This document shows, piece by piece, positions 23,035 through 33,904 of a DNA stretch of 64,000 bases (the first letter of the stretch is position 1; each line of letters starts with the position of its first letter). This stretch comes from Macrothele yani (lineage: Eukaryota > Arthropoda > Arachnida > Araneae > Macrothelidae). The DNA lies in assembly GCA_039090855.1 (NCBI GenBank), contig CM077025.1:97692489-97756488 (forward strand), written 5' to 3'. Position numbers and translations under genes: made by a program. The notes beneath the pieces were generated by a model. That model was not told where the DNA came from and ran no database searches. It saw nothing but the letters and a program-made list of their open reading frames with translations.

Positions 23035-23693
23035 CCTACCTTCCCCTTTTTATATAAAATTTTCAATCAGAAAACTCCTCAACAGTCGCCTGAGAACAAG
23101 GTATCGGATCTCAGATCTAATGGTCAATGGAAGCCTATTCCATTCACGCAGGCCCAATACACCAATGCTGTTAAACATCATGCTCGTACGCGCCCAAGGG
23201 ACAGCGAACTCTGACCCCTGCGAGTATCATATGAATGAGTGGCTCTCGACAACACTATCAGATTTAAACATCCTCCTGTATTAATACGTTCGTGAATCAT
23301 TGACATTAGTCTACATATACGATAATAACGAAATAAAAATTCTGAATGAGCCGAAGAGTTCAACAACCGAACATGCCTTCTCTGCAAAACAGACAGACGA
23401 GTGAGATTTCGCTTTGTAGTTACACCACAAATTAAGATGCAGTACGACAACACAGGATAAACAAATGAATGGTACAAGATCAACAGAACTCTAACCGACA
23501 GGAAACCCGCGATTCTCGTAATCATACCAGCCCTAGATATAAGGCAAGACGCCAACTGATCCACCTGGTCATCCCATTTCAAAGATTTATGCAAACCAAC
23601 TCCCAAGAACCTTATTGTGGCCCAATATTCCAATGCCGTAAATTTATGTTGTTCCCCCAATATAATTACAATATAATTTACGGCATATTTCAA
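23035..23693 (-). pseudogene. CR1/Jockey-type LINE, C-terminal reverse-transcriptase end
   Basis: The minus-strand translation has the classic thumb/C-terminal pattern of non-LTR retrotransposons: FLGVGLHKSLKWDDQV, then LYHSFVYPVLSYCILICG, LQRRHVRLL, YDTRRGQ and, after a frameshift near 23190, NSIGVLGLREWNRLP and RSEIRYLVLRRLLRSF. The upstream catalytic domain and endonuclease are absent. This family differs from the RTE copies elsewhere in the window. Confidence 0.8.
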
Positions 23694-23709
23694 TGCCGTA
23701 AATTATATT
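23670..23709. other. Perfect 17-bp hairpin
   Basis: AATATAATTTACGGCAT and its exact complement at 23693-23709 around a 6-nt loop. A third, partial copy of the arm (AATGCCGTAAATTTATG) lies just upstream at about 23632. It overlaps the 5' edge of the LINE fragment. Confidence 0.8.
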
Positions 23710-24329
23710 GCCGGAGCGAGGCAAGATATCGCACGGTTTATAAATCGCCTGGCCTGACATTTCATTACAATTCGTTTAGAGTGCACATCGTTTCGCATAT
23801 ACGTACTTAGCAATGGAATCAGTTGAAGTCGTTGAAACAACAAACAATAAACTGTGTATTTTGTCAACGTAGGATGAAAAGGAAGAATCAGAATGGTTCG
23901 ACAATGTGGAAATATTCGAAAGAAAGGAGTGAAAAATCTAAAGGTCTAGTGTCTTCAATGAATAATCTTGCATTACAAGTAACAGATAACCCTTGTCAAA
24001 AATGGTAGCATATATATTAAAATAATTCATGAAATTCTTAAGAAGTGAGTGGAAAAAATAAATAAATAAAAATTAACGGGAAAGTGTAACTTTTAAACCT
24101 GCCGGCGTTTTCTTATGAGTGTTAATTCTGCCAGTCCTAAGGCTGAGTATATTATGAAGGAAAGGTAACAATTTTGAAGCTCCTACCTTTCAGCTAAGAA
24201 CAAAACGTTGTCTGCCCTCACGGTATATACCCCTGTTATCAAACTGCTATAAGGAAGTGGCCGCAAAAAATTACGTTCTCGGTAGCGGCAACAAACGCAA
24301 CGGCCGCAAAAGCGACGACAGAGCTAAGT
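23710..24329. other. No gene recognised
   Basis: AT-rich flank without supported features. Confidence 0.35.
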
Positions 24330-24395
24330 ATCCCCAAATTAGTGACAAGAGACCCTTTAAAACCTATTGTGTTGCTCACGGTGGTCCCGAAACCC
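24330..24395 (+). mobile_element. SINE family A 3' fragment
   Basis: CCCAAATTAGTGAC ... CCTATTGTGTTGCTCACGG then TGGTC matches the last ~70 bp of the family A body; the head is missing. Confidence 0.55.
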
Positions 24396-24413
24396 CGTTC
24401 TTCTCCAAATATA

Positions 24414-24956
24414 CAGGGTGATTCATAAAGAAGTATACAGTTCCCAGATGCTGTAAAACAATAACAGTTGGAGACATGGACCACAACTGCAAACCGTTAG
24501 GTAGATGTACTCATAAAGTTTGTGTCCCGCTACTGAGGGAAGTGACGTAGGCGATAGCGTGAGTGTCACGTGACTAGTCAGTCGATGAAAATCTTCCTCA
24601 CCGATGGATTGGACGATCCGCGGACTACAACATTCCACTGACCCATTGGCCCCCCAGAAGTTCCGACGTAACAACTTGTGACTTTTTTCTGTGGGTGTAC
24701 GTAAAGGACAAGATATTCGCCCCTCCCCTTCCTGTTCATCTAGCGCAGCTGAAACAGGTTATCACAGCCACTATCACTGCACTTGATTCAGATATCTTAC
24801 CTCGCGTTTGTGCGTGACTAAGGGTGCCCACATTGAACATCTGTGACTGTCTCTAAAAAAACTTGAAACATTCCTCTAGAATTATGTTACAGCTAACATA
24901 AATATCTTACATTTTATAGTGCGTTAAAACTGTATACTACTTTATGAATCACCCTG
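24414..24956 (+). mobile_element. Internally deleted Tc/mariner element (543 bp)
   Basis: Inverted termini CAGGGTGATTCATAAAG at 24414 and its complement at 24956, with TA at the left junction. Residues encoded around 24583-24818 in one frame include LPHRWIGR, HWPPRSSDVTTCDFFLW and VKDKIFAPPLP, the C-terminal catalytic end of a DDE transposase of this superfamily. The N-terminal domain and first two catalytic residues are deleted, so it is a non-autonomous derivative that kept both ends. Confidence 0.85.
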
Positions 24957-25269
24957 AATACCCTGTAAAAGAATGGAAATATTGTTTCACAGAGGAAAAT
25001 TTGATTTGTACAAGTTAATAAGAAGCAGACGGTTATATTTTGCTGCTTTAAAGGTTTTAAAAAGATTTAAAATTTATATTTATTTCAAAGTCATAGTGTT
25101 TGTTCTCATAGATGCAAAGTTACGTTGTGTGGATCTAACGATTCTTAGGGAGACACAGCTCTTGCCTCTCCTTGTGACCTCTGTAATAGTCTTACGTCTA
25201 CCATTACGACAAAGTGACACCATATTTCCCTGCTCTCCAGCTCCACGTTGAAGAATGTCTTTAAAACAT

Positions 25270-25670
25270 TGGAGTGATAAGAAATGGGGATAATGCTTAG
25301 CGTAGATGGTTTAACATGCCTTCATTTTTCTGAAGAAATAGTCAGTTTCGCAAGTACCACTTTAGAGCTGCATAACATAATCCAAGAACTTGCAGACAAG
25401 AGTAAAGAAGCGTGATGAAAAATGAACAAACAAGAAACAAAATTTATGTACGATGTTTTTAAAAGAACTGAATATTTTGAGGCTGGTAGAGTAAATTTAC
25501 AAGTGAATAGTGCTTACGTCTACCTTGGTAAACAGATGAAGGACCTATTGAAGGAAAAATTAAGATGCATATTGCATATAAGATTTCGCTGGAGTGTAGT
25601 TGGATGTAACGGTGTGATTTTCAAGAGCAGTTTACCATTATGTCTTAAAAGAGAAATGTTTAATCAAAAT
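25270..25670 (+). pseudogene. RTE-type LINE fragment
   Basis: An internal reverse-transcriptase segment truncated at both ends: TLELHNIIQELADKSKEA, then NSAYVYLGKQ, then IFKSSLPLCLKREM in shifting frames. It is more diverged than the other RTE copies. It keeps TAC (Tyr) in YVYLG where copies at 5.2 and 40.3 kb share a TAG stop. Confidence 0.7.
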
Positions 25671-25927
25671 CACCCTTTCCGCAGCGGTATACTTATAGCT
25701 CCCGCAACCCCTGCATTGCGGGGGAGGTAGCTCACGGCTAAGAGAGCTCTAGTCTCAGCAAAAGTATTTTACAAAACTTTTGTAGGAACTTCATATGAAA
25801 CTGGTTAACAAAATAGCCCGACTAAAAAGAAAAGCAATATTCGGTTGTTGTTTTTAGCGTTTCGAATTTATAAAAAAACGGGATGAGGGGAAAGCAGTTA
25901 TTCCAGAGGTCCTGAAGCTCCTTCTCA

Positions 25928-26832
25928 CACACTGAGAAAAACATTTTGTTAATTCAGCAAAAAAAAAAATTGTTGAATCAACCAAAAAAATTTGTCTATA
26001 TGCAGTTGTTGGATTTACAAATGTATCTTGCTGAAATTTACTGTTAATTCAACAAAATTTATTGTTATCATGAAAGAAATACGGGATTACGCCATATAAT
26101 ACAAATTTTAAAGATGACAATCCAATTTTTGGCGTAAATGTGACAAGGATGGTAAGTCAGATAATATCCGAAAACTTGAAAACATTTTTTTTTTTTTTTT
26201 TTCATCGTCCTGGAGCGGGACACGAATCCGTGTCTCCCAGAAAATTTCTTTCATGATTTATCTGCTTCTCCGGGCAATCACGGGATAGGATTATTAACCT
26301 CCAGATTCGCTAAACATAAATGCCGGTTGCTTTGACTAGCGAATCATGTGATGGTTAAATTCAAATTGATCGGAAACTTGAAACTTGGTCGTTCTGGGTG
26401 GTGTAGTGGTTAGCATACCCGGGCGCTTTCTGGGAGACGCGGGTTCGCGTCCTGCTCCAGGACGATGAAAATTTTCAAGTTTTGGGGTATATTCTGACTT
26501 ACCATCCTTGTCACATTTACGCCAAAAATCGGATTGTCATCTTCAAAATTTGTTTTATTGTTATCATGACAAAACGTTTTGTTCATTTAACAAAATGCCT
26601 AGTCGATTTTTGGGAATTGATTTGATCCAACAATATGTGTTGTTATCGTGATAAAACGTTTAGTTGAAGTAACAAAATATAGCCAACGAAATAATTTTGT
26701 GTTGCCAGCAAAACAATTCTGATGGAGTTTGGCTATAGCAACAAAATAAATCGACAAAACAACTCAACAAAACTCTTTTGTTGCTTCAAAAAAACAAATA
26801 AAAAAAAAAAACGTTTTTATCAGTGTATGCTT
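25928..26832. mobile_element. MITE-like element with ACACTGA termini, carrying a nested fold-back
   Basis: Ends ACACTGAGAAAAAC at the left and, inverted, ACACTGATAAAAACG at the right. The body is rich in AACAAAA/TTTTGTT motifs and has no coding capacity. It is interrupted at about 26107-26555 by another inverted-repeat element. Confidence 0.6.
26107..26555. mobile_element. Fold-back element with ~130-bp arms and tRNA-like sequence
   Basis: Left arm 26107-26245 and right arm about 26430-26555 are inverted copies sharing ATGTGACAAGGATGGTAAGT and GAGCAGGAC-type motifs. The right half (about 26395-26458) reads like a tRNA gene, with an A-box-like GGTGTAGTGGTTAGC and a B-box-like GGTTCGCGTCC, so the arms may derive from two head-to-head SINEs. 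Confidence 0.6.
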
Positions 26833-27162
26833 CACCAAATAAAACTGTTTATACATCAATTGAAAGAGAATATAACGCTGAATTCAACACAATAAAAAAA
26901 AGCAGAATTTATATATCGGCAGCACAAAAAGAAAAAAGCGTATGCTTACTTTTGTCTAGAAAATCAAACTCAGGTGTGATTCAGTTAAGAAGCGAAATGT
27001 GAATGCAAACCTTACAAGTCAGTCACATTACATTGAAAACATACACCGTCTTTGCACGATAATTTAATTTTAAAAAATGATAGATATTTACATAGCTAAA
27101 AAGACTAAAAACCCATAAGCACTTTCGGGCAGATAGTCGCACCCGTCTTCAGATGGAGGAGA

Positions 27163-27478
27163 TGATCATGATCATATGTAGAGGATTTTAGGAAGGGAGT
27201 GTCTGACCCCAGGTCTTAAACAGCCCTTAGAAACAGAAAACTGGGAGACTTGGGCTAGAGCGCCCGATAGGAAAGTGACACGGAAGCGAAGTAGAAAGAG
27301 GGAGGAAGGCGCACTTATTTATTACCGGGGGACCAGTACCCGAGGTCCGACGGCTTAACGTGCCCATCCGACGCACGGCGGGTATTTAGTAGATCGAGCG
27401 TTCGTACCTGCCTGGGATCGAACCTGAGGCCCTTCCCGTGGCAGTCACGAACGTTGCCCACTAGGCCACCCGCGGCCC
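27163..27478 (-). mobile_element. tRNA-derived SINE, family B, with 12-bp target duplication
   Basis: On the minus strand it starts GGGCCGCGGGTGGCCTAGTG, has a B box GGTTCGATCCC, and continues with CGTCGGATGGGCACGTTAAG, TTCGCTTCCGTGTCACTTTC and CACTCCCTTCCTAAAATC. It is flanked by AGATGGAGGAGA at 27151-27162 and 27479-27490. Other copies: 35013-35913 (split) and 41256-41565. Confidence 0.93.
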
Positions 27479-27563
27479 AGATGGAGGAGACCAATTGCTG
27501 CCAGTGCGCCCTCATATATACGTCAGGGTGTGATGGTGTGCTATGTGTGGAGCAGTGTCACAA

Positions 27564-27609
27564 GGGTGTCGTAGTGTCGCCATCACATCATGGCGACACT
27601 ACGACACCC
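27564..27609. other. Perfect 20-bp palindrome at the inner edge of the Penelope-like terminus
   Basis: GGGTGTCGTAGTGTCGCCAT and its exact complement around a 6-nt loop. The same sequence occurs once, inverted, at the inner edge of the right terminus (about 28870), so the left end seems to carry a head-to-head partial duplication of the repeat. Confidence 0.8.
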
Positions 27610-27785
27610 AGAACAGATCCGTGTGGGAATATGGTAAACAGGGTGCAAAAATATACAGAATATATATATTTATCATAGTTCATATGGTTAACAAGAAATA
27701 TTATTATGCAAGTTCATAGCTGCAATAAGTCGTTTCCACATCCTGGGTAAATCAACTTCACAGAAGAAAATTTGATTGTACAATT

Positions 27786-28827
27786 GTGGTAATGGGTGCG
27801 AATTCACACCTATTACCACATAAGTTATCAGCCATAAACTTTTTAATCAGAAGGGCTTTTACGCATTCGTCTGTTAAAACTTTGCTTAAATGTGAAACAA
27901 ATTTCATTTTTGATTTAGCTGTCAAACATGGATATCCTAAATATACATGTGTGATGACCAGCCAGGAGAATGCCGTTCTTTCATTACTTTTCCGCATTCA
28001 TGATTCTTAATTTGTCCTTACATTATCCATTACCTTTTTCGTAAATAAGATGGCTTCATTCTTTCATGACAAGAGCTTTATTAAGCAATCCTATCGGAAC
28101 ATATATATACATTTATTTACAAATTGATTTTCAGTTTCCGTGGGTGACCACGAGCAACGTCCATTTTGCCTCCTACTCTCCCAGTGTCCTGCGCTCATCT
28201 TCTTCTGCTTTTTACAACCCTCTTTCCCGACCATCCGCCTTCGGGCACGTCCAACCTCACCAACCTTTGGCGATTTCTTGGCTCCGAAAAATCCCTTTTC
28301 CCCATCTCAATTTTTATATCGTCCCTGACCTCGCTTTACCCTTCTTAGAGCATCGTGGTTCGTGGTCACCCGGAAAAGACATTTACATCATGAGTGGCAT
28401 TACAGGAGTTTTACATTTTAGAAGGATCATGACAACATGATTAACCGAGTTTATCGAAGAATTTCAAATGCTAGATCTACACGTTTGATCAAAGAACAAA
28501 AATCAGTAAAACGTTTTGTTGGTACAATAGAACAGTACCCAGACATTACTAATATATTGACACGCACTTGTATGAAGTATGATATTCATTTTGGCATTAG
28601 ATCCGGAAATCTATTCTCACTTTTTAAAAAAGACCGAGAACAACCTGATGTTTTGTATAAATGGAGCGTATATAATATACCTTTAATAGATGTTTCCAAA
28701 GATGAACACGCAAGTAACTACGTGGGCTCTACAAGACGTACGTAGCCTTGAGACTCGAGTGCAGGAACATAAATACGACATCCGTGCTAACCACAGTAAT
28801 ACAGTACTCGCCAGAAATGTAGCACAA
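27786..28827 (+). pseudogene. Penelope-like protein remnant (RT C-terminus and GIY-YIG endonuclease)
   Basis: The first block (27786-28010) reads HKLSAINFLIRRAFTHS ... AVKHGYP, the linker between reverse transcriptase and endonuclease in Penelope-like elements. A 242-bp MITE then intervenes. The second block (28437-28745) has KRFVGTIEQYPDITNILTR, FGIRSGNLFSLF and KWSVYNIP ... YVGSTRRT, the start of a GIY-YIG nuclease (VYNIP and YVG are the motif pair). After an in-frame stop it continues as SLETRVQEHKYDIRANHSN, including the conserved Arg and His. There are several stops and no intact reverse transcriptase. The class is well supported by motif order; the subfamily is unknown. Confidence 0.78.
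28135..28376. mobile_element. 242-bp MITE in the Penelope-like element
   Basis: Termini TTTCCGTGGGTGACCACGA and, inverted, TTTCCGGGTGACCACGA (one-base gap). The pyrimidine-rich interior gives several overlapping open frames that I do not consider genes. It lies between the two blocks of the Penelope-like protein. Confidence 0.6.
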
Positions 28828-29109
28828 TGAACTGCTCAACCAGACTGGGACAACATTAAGTCGTTACATACCATGATGTGATGGCAACACTACGATACCC
28901 TTGCGTCGTTGCTCCACACTTGGCACGCCATCACACCCAGACGTATATATGGGGGCACACATGGCAGCAATTGCCCTCCTCCATCTGAAGACGGGTGCGA
29001 CTGTCGGCCCGAAAATGCTTATGGGTTTTTAATCTTTTTAACTATGTAAATATCTATCATCTTTTAAAATTAAATTATCGTGCAAAGGCGGCGTATGTTT
29101 TCAATGTAT

Positions 29110-29339
29110 TGCATACAGCACGAAAATTTCCCTAGTACTATCCAGACACAATCCTTGTTCTGAGGACCAATCAAATGGCAGTATCTGCAATGCATCATGT
29201 GTCAAGTTGGGGAAAGTCAGTTTTACTCTTTGTTCTGTAGAAGAAAGACGGTTATCTGTATAAGTGAAGCACAACTGGACACTGTGTGCATACTTCTAGT
29301 ATTTCTTGTAATTTAAAGTGTAGAAAATAAATAGAGCAG
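29110..29339. other. Flank of the Tc1-like pseudogene
   Basis: Lies between the right end of the Penelope-like element and the Tc1-like coding relics. It may hold the Tc1 left end, but no inverted terminus matching the right one was found. Confidence 0.3.
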
Positions 29340-30633
29340 TGGCACCCCAAAGAAAAGAGTTGATTGGGCACCCACAAAAAGAAACAGGATTGTTGTATTA
29401 CGTGAATTGGGTCTTTCCTATGCTGAAACTGCAAGGCAAGTAGGTGGGGCAGCGATGACATCTGGAGTACAAAAGTTGTATTTACGTTATCAGAAAACAA
29501 AGGCACTGAAAATCAGAGCAGGAAAAGGTTGAAGAAAGCCTCCAAATTTTCTGATAACAGAAGAATAAAAAAGGTTGTGTCTCGATGACAAAAGAAGTTT
29601 ATCTGAGGCCCTCAGAAGTGAACTGCGTGCAACTGGTGTTTCTGTAAATTCGGAAGAGGCTATCAGATATGGGACTAAGAGGTAGGATTCCGAGAAAAAA
29701 GCCATATCTGAATCTACAGCATCGCAAGAAATGACTACAGTGGGCAATAGAACTCACTAAATCGACAGAAGATCCGTGGAAGCAAGTTATTTGGAGTGAC
29801 TAAAGTACGATATCCTTTTTTGGTAGTGATGGGCGAAAACATGTGAGACGTTGAGTGGGAGAAGAGCTACATCCTGATTGCATGGAGGGAAATGTAAAGC
29901 GCCCAACAAGTGTTATGATTTGGGAATGTATGGCAGCAGATGGTGTTTGCAGTCTTCATGTCACGCTGAACGCAAGAAAACGCGTTGGCACCATCCTGGA
30001 ACCAAAACTTCTACCTTCCATCAGGGATCTCTTTCCCAACAACGTACCATTTCTTTTTCAGCAGGATTTAGCTTCCTTTTGCACAGCACAAATATGCAAG
30101 CAGTGGCTCACAGCGAAGGGTATTCCTTTGTTGACCTGGCCAAGAAAGAGCCCTGACCTGAACCCGATAGAAAATTTGTGGTATCGTTTGGAAAACATTG
30201 TAGGAATCAGGTGTCCATCAAATAAAATGCAATTAATTGAGCTATAATTGCCTTCTAGACTACGTAATAGCAAAGGCAGAGCTTCAAACATTTGTTGGCT
30301 CAACGAGACGTCGCTGTTCTGCTGTTTTAAGCCATAAGGGCTACCCTACTAAATACTAATAGTGCAGTGCAATCGTAAGTATCAGATGTCATTTTATTCG
30401 ATTGTATAGTGTAGATTTATCATGTTGCAGTATTCTCAGCAAGACTTTTTGTGCTGGATATATTTGAATTCTCTTTTCTTTTTTTCTTTTTTTTTAAATT
30501 GAATTTAGCATTAAATTTTCTTTCAATTGATATATGAGCATTTGCATTTAATGAAATACAACATTTCCTATAAGACTGCAAAGTTGCGAAAGATGAAACT
30601 TTCAAAAAGTGTCCACAATTTTGGCCATTACTG
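29340..30633 (+). pseudogene. Tc1-like transposase pseudogene
   Basis: Tc1-family transposase relics in order: a degraded helix-turn-helix (29390-29560), RGRIPRKKPYLN, WKQVIWSD (first catalytic Asp), then the longest open block (29855-30247) with VMIWECMAADG, FLFQQDLASFCTAQ (second Asp) and LTWPRKSPDLNPIENLW (Glu). Multiple stops and frameshifts break the first half. The right terminus, inverted CAGTAATGGCCAAAATTGTG, is at 30614-30633 and is a typical Tc1-like end; the left terminus was not found. It is a different family from the element at 11.5 kb. Confidence 0.85.
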
Positions 30634-31179
30634 CGCGTTATCATTAAAGAAAACGTTGCCTAACTTTTGTTTACAAGCAGGTTGATGAAAAACAAATCTA
30701 ATCATTGTTTCCAGCAAATATGGGAAAGATTATGAGAAGGAATGAAGAAATAACAATGGTTTCTCGCCAATTTAGAGTTCGTTCCAAATCTGCGGCAGCT
30801 TTGAAATAAAATTTTGCCCAAAAGGCAATTCTTTGGTTATTTGCAAAAGTAAATAAATAAATCATGATGGCTTGTTAAAAAGAGATTGCAAGGAAAAGGA
30901 AACTCTTCATATTCGGGCCTTCTTAAATATATGGCTGTCAAATGAAAACGACTACGATAAACTCAGTTTTATTTTTATTGTTACGTTTTTACCAAAAATG
31001 TAAATATTTAAAAGAGTCATGACAAAATGAATCCTTTGGGAACACATATTTGTTTTTTTTTCTCGAGAGTTCAGTTAAAGAATGTTCAATTTTGGATCTA
31101 ATGAACCATATAAAATTAGCCATATCACACACAAAAAAAAAAAAAACATTTATCATTCTTGTTCTACCTTTCTACCTTT
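30634..31179. other. No gene recognised
   Basis: AT-rich spacer. Confidence 0.35.
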
Positions 31180-31365
31180 CCTATCTTACTAACCGAACAG
31201 AGAGACATGGACCTTAACTGAAAAAGACATAAAGTTGTAAGGGAAAGCTTAAAGAAGCAAGATCCAGATTTCATTTTGGAAAGATAGGAAACGATAAAAA
31301 GAGTAAAAGGAGCTCGTGGATCGGTAAAATGACTAAAGTGGATGACACAATGTCGCAAGCGGGAT
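31180..31365 (+). pseudogene. Degraded RTE-type LINE fragment
   Basis: GAGACATGGACCTTAACTG and, downstream, GAGCTCGTGGATCGGTAAAA align with the region encoding ETWTL ... NSWIRKM in the copy at 40.5 kb. Heavily mutated. Confidence 0.5.
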
Positions 31366-32528
31366 GGGATTTTAAGGGTTAAAACCCCCTCCAGAGCTCA
31401 TTTGGATTTCCTTGGGGGAAGGGGGAGATTCTCATTAGCATAGTGCTGCTTTTCTATCTCTTATGTCTCTCTCTCAGTTTGATTTAATTTTTCTCTCTAC
31501 TGAGCTCTCCTAAGAAAAAGCTGCAAAGGTTTTGCTTTCCCAAATTTCCATACTATCGCACAAACGACAGAGTTACTTGATTTTATCACTGCGTGTATAT
31601 CCCATTGGAATAAACTTGTCCTTGTGAAGCCGTTTTACCAGGTTCGGAGCTGGTATAACCCCTTAGCTATTCTAACCCACTATATTCGGAGTCAAATTAA
31701 AAGTGTGCTGTTGTGTAGGTATGAAACAGCTGCCTCAGCTACGAAAAATATACCCTAACGTTTAGAGCAAAAAGCAGCATAATTATTGCTCAGAATCCAT
31801 TTCTGTTTTCTCAGCAGTTTATCGGACAAAATTACAATCTAAAACAAATTTTCAAGAAGCTAGAGCGCTGTCAGAAATAAATTTGACACGCGAAGTAACT
31901 CAATCAGGATCCTCTCATTTTCGGCTGCTTCTGTCCAGTTGGGAAATAACTTGGAGAGGGGGAAGGGTTAGAATACTTCTTTCCCCTTCCCAAACATTCA
32001 TAACACAGAGACAATAAATTGACAAGCGGGGAAACTCGAGGAGAAGATTACTTAAACAGACAGTAGGCGAAGCAGTTCGGACTCTACTACACTCCCATTC
32101 ACAATTCCCACAGCTTGTGTGATGTGTGAGTGGGTGAGGAGATGCTTGACAGAGAGGAATAAGCAGAATTCCCACAGCTTGTGTGATGTGTGAGTGGGCG
32201 AGGGTAATTGCTTGACAGAGAGGAATAAGCAGGGGTGCACTGTAACGGGGATGGATACCGTTCTTGAGTTCCATGGAGAGTCGTGATAAGGCTCATCCAC
32301 CTGTAACAACAATGCACTCTTAGGGTAACTTCCGGGGAAGGATCTGGCCTCCTAGGCTAATAAAGTAGGATGAAAAGATTTTAGGATTTTCTGTTACCGC
32401 CCTCTCGGCTCAAAATTCGTCAGGAAAAGTGAATGTCTGTGGTCAAACTTTCAAGTCCATGATCCTGTTCTAGAAGAATTTAAGCATTGAATGAGACATA
32501 CCACCAGAACAATAAAAATAAATCGTAC
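31366..32528. other. No gene; includes a 65-bp tandem duplication
   Basis: Two copies of AATTCCCACAGCTTGTGTGA ... AGAGAGGAATAAGCAG at 32103-32167 and 32168-32232 with few differences. The three overlapping minus-strand frames here are produced by this duplication. Nothing else recognised. Confidence 0.6.
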
Positions 32529-32560
32529 ACTGTAAAAAAATTCTGCAATTCACGAGCCAC

Positions 32561-33904
32561 TGTTATATCTTTTATTTTGAACAAATTTATTATAAGAATA
32601 ATCATATGTTATAAACAAATATTTAGCTCATACCAATTCACCATAGTTATATACTTTATGAAACAATTCACCATAAATCTTCAAACGTTAATCTGTACCA
32701 ACGTTACATTCTAATACAAAACACGTGTTAAAGTTATGAACAATGGAACACGTGTTGATGCTATTCATTGGAACACGTGTTACTGTCATCAATGTTAAAT
32801 ACAAGGTGTTAATTTTATTGTTATATTTATTATTATGAACAAATTATAGGTGCATCAATTACAGATCATTTACCGATTAACTTTACTTTATTGTGCCTTT
32901 TTATAACTATGGGACTTTTGTTCTACAGTGATCGTATATGGACAAAAACGTGCTCCTTATATGTACTGGCATATAATAAAGCACGGCGTTGTGATTCACC
33001 TTTATCCCGTCACTGGAATGGTGGGGGAGTAAAGGTGCCGCTCGTGAAAGAAATCAGAAACATAAACACATATCTTAGTTTACACATACCTTAACTTATG
33101 TCTTGTGTGGTTATAAGGAAAACAAACAGGAATCTTATGTGGAAGTAATCAAAATAGTTTAATACGAGAGAATTAGGAACACTAAGGTACCACGTGCGTG
33201 GGTGCAGCCGTTAACAATACCTTACACATAAAATTTACTCTTATTACGATTTTTCTCTATAACGTCTCCGATCATTTCTGCATACATCTATCTATATATA
33301 TATAAGTGCAAAGCTTAGTGATTCATTTTACTTCTAGTTCCTTTTCTCCTATGCTTTACCTAAATGTTTTACCTAGCTAACTGGGTTTTCATTGTTTTAT
33401 CATGACCAATACACACGCCACGTGCTCTAAATAGGGTTATGAATTAATTTAAGCAAGTACATGCAATAACAGGGAAAAGGAAAAATAACTTAACTGGTAT
33501 TTCCATATGTCTTTCAGGTTTTCAATCCAAATCTTTTTCCAATTGTCAGCGCTGGCAGTACTTCATCTATCTCTCGTCACATCGCTCGACGATCCGCTAT
33601 CCTAAGGTACCACGTGCCTTGTCGCTACACGCACTCCACACTGTTGACCAGTGAAGACCTTCTGAGCTTCACCTTGTCCGCGGATGCCAAGGTCACTTGA
33701 CCAGTCTGGAATTCATCTAATCCGTCCGGGGAACGTTACTTCGCTCCCTCCTTGGGAACTGACCCTTCAACTTTTCCGACCCCCTATATCCCCTGGGGCC
33801 TAAGTATCGTCACAAGGCTTGAGATTGCCTCCCGCTATCCCCTGGGGCTATCTATGCACGTGCATGTTGGACTAAATTTATTTTAAATAATTTTATTTCC
33901 AACA
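32561..33904 (+). mobile_element. Solo LTR, family 2 (1344 bp), rich in CACGTG boxes
   Basis: Begins TGTTATATC and ends TTCCAACA, flanked by a perfect CCAC duplication (32557-32560 and 33905-33908). Removing it restores the continuity of element E as seen in copy 2. Seven CACGTG palindromes lie inside, at 32722, 32749, 32774, 33191, 33419, 33611 and 33857; three share the longer AACACGTGTT and two share CTAAGGTACCACGTG. Orientation is not certain. No internal domain remains. Confidence 0.9.

Larger units (their letters stand above)
27029..29109 (+). mobile_element. Penelope-like retroelement with inverted termini, 5'-deleted and nested
   Basis: The ends are inverted copies of ~245 bp (27029-27609 without its SINE; 28868-29109). 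Each reads outward as CCATCTGAAGACGGGTGCG, a hairpin, CCCGAAA, then CTTATGGGTTTTTA and an AT-rich stretch to CGTGCAAAG. Between them are relics of a Penelope-type protein. Penelope-like elements are known for LTR-like repeats in direct or inverted orientation and for hammerhead-like motifs in them. It has been hit by a SINE (27163-27478) and a MITE (28135-28376), and most of its reverse transcriptase is gone. Confidence 0.75.

Noticed and set aside
28066..28440. 124-codon frame and two overlapping frames
   Set aside because: They lie in a pyrimidine-rich MITE inserted in the Penelope-like element.
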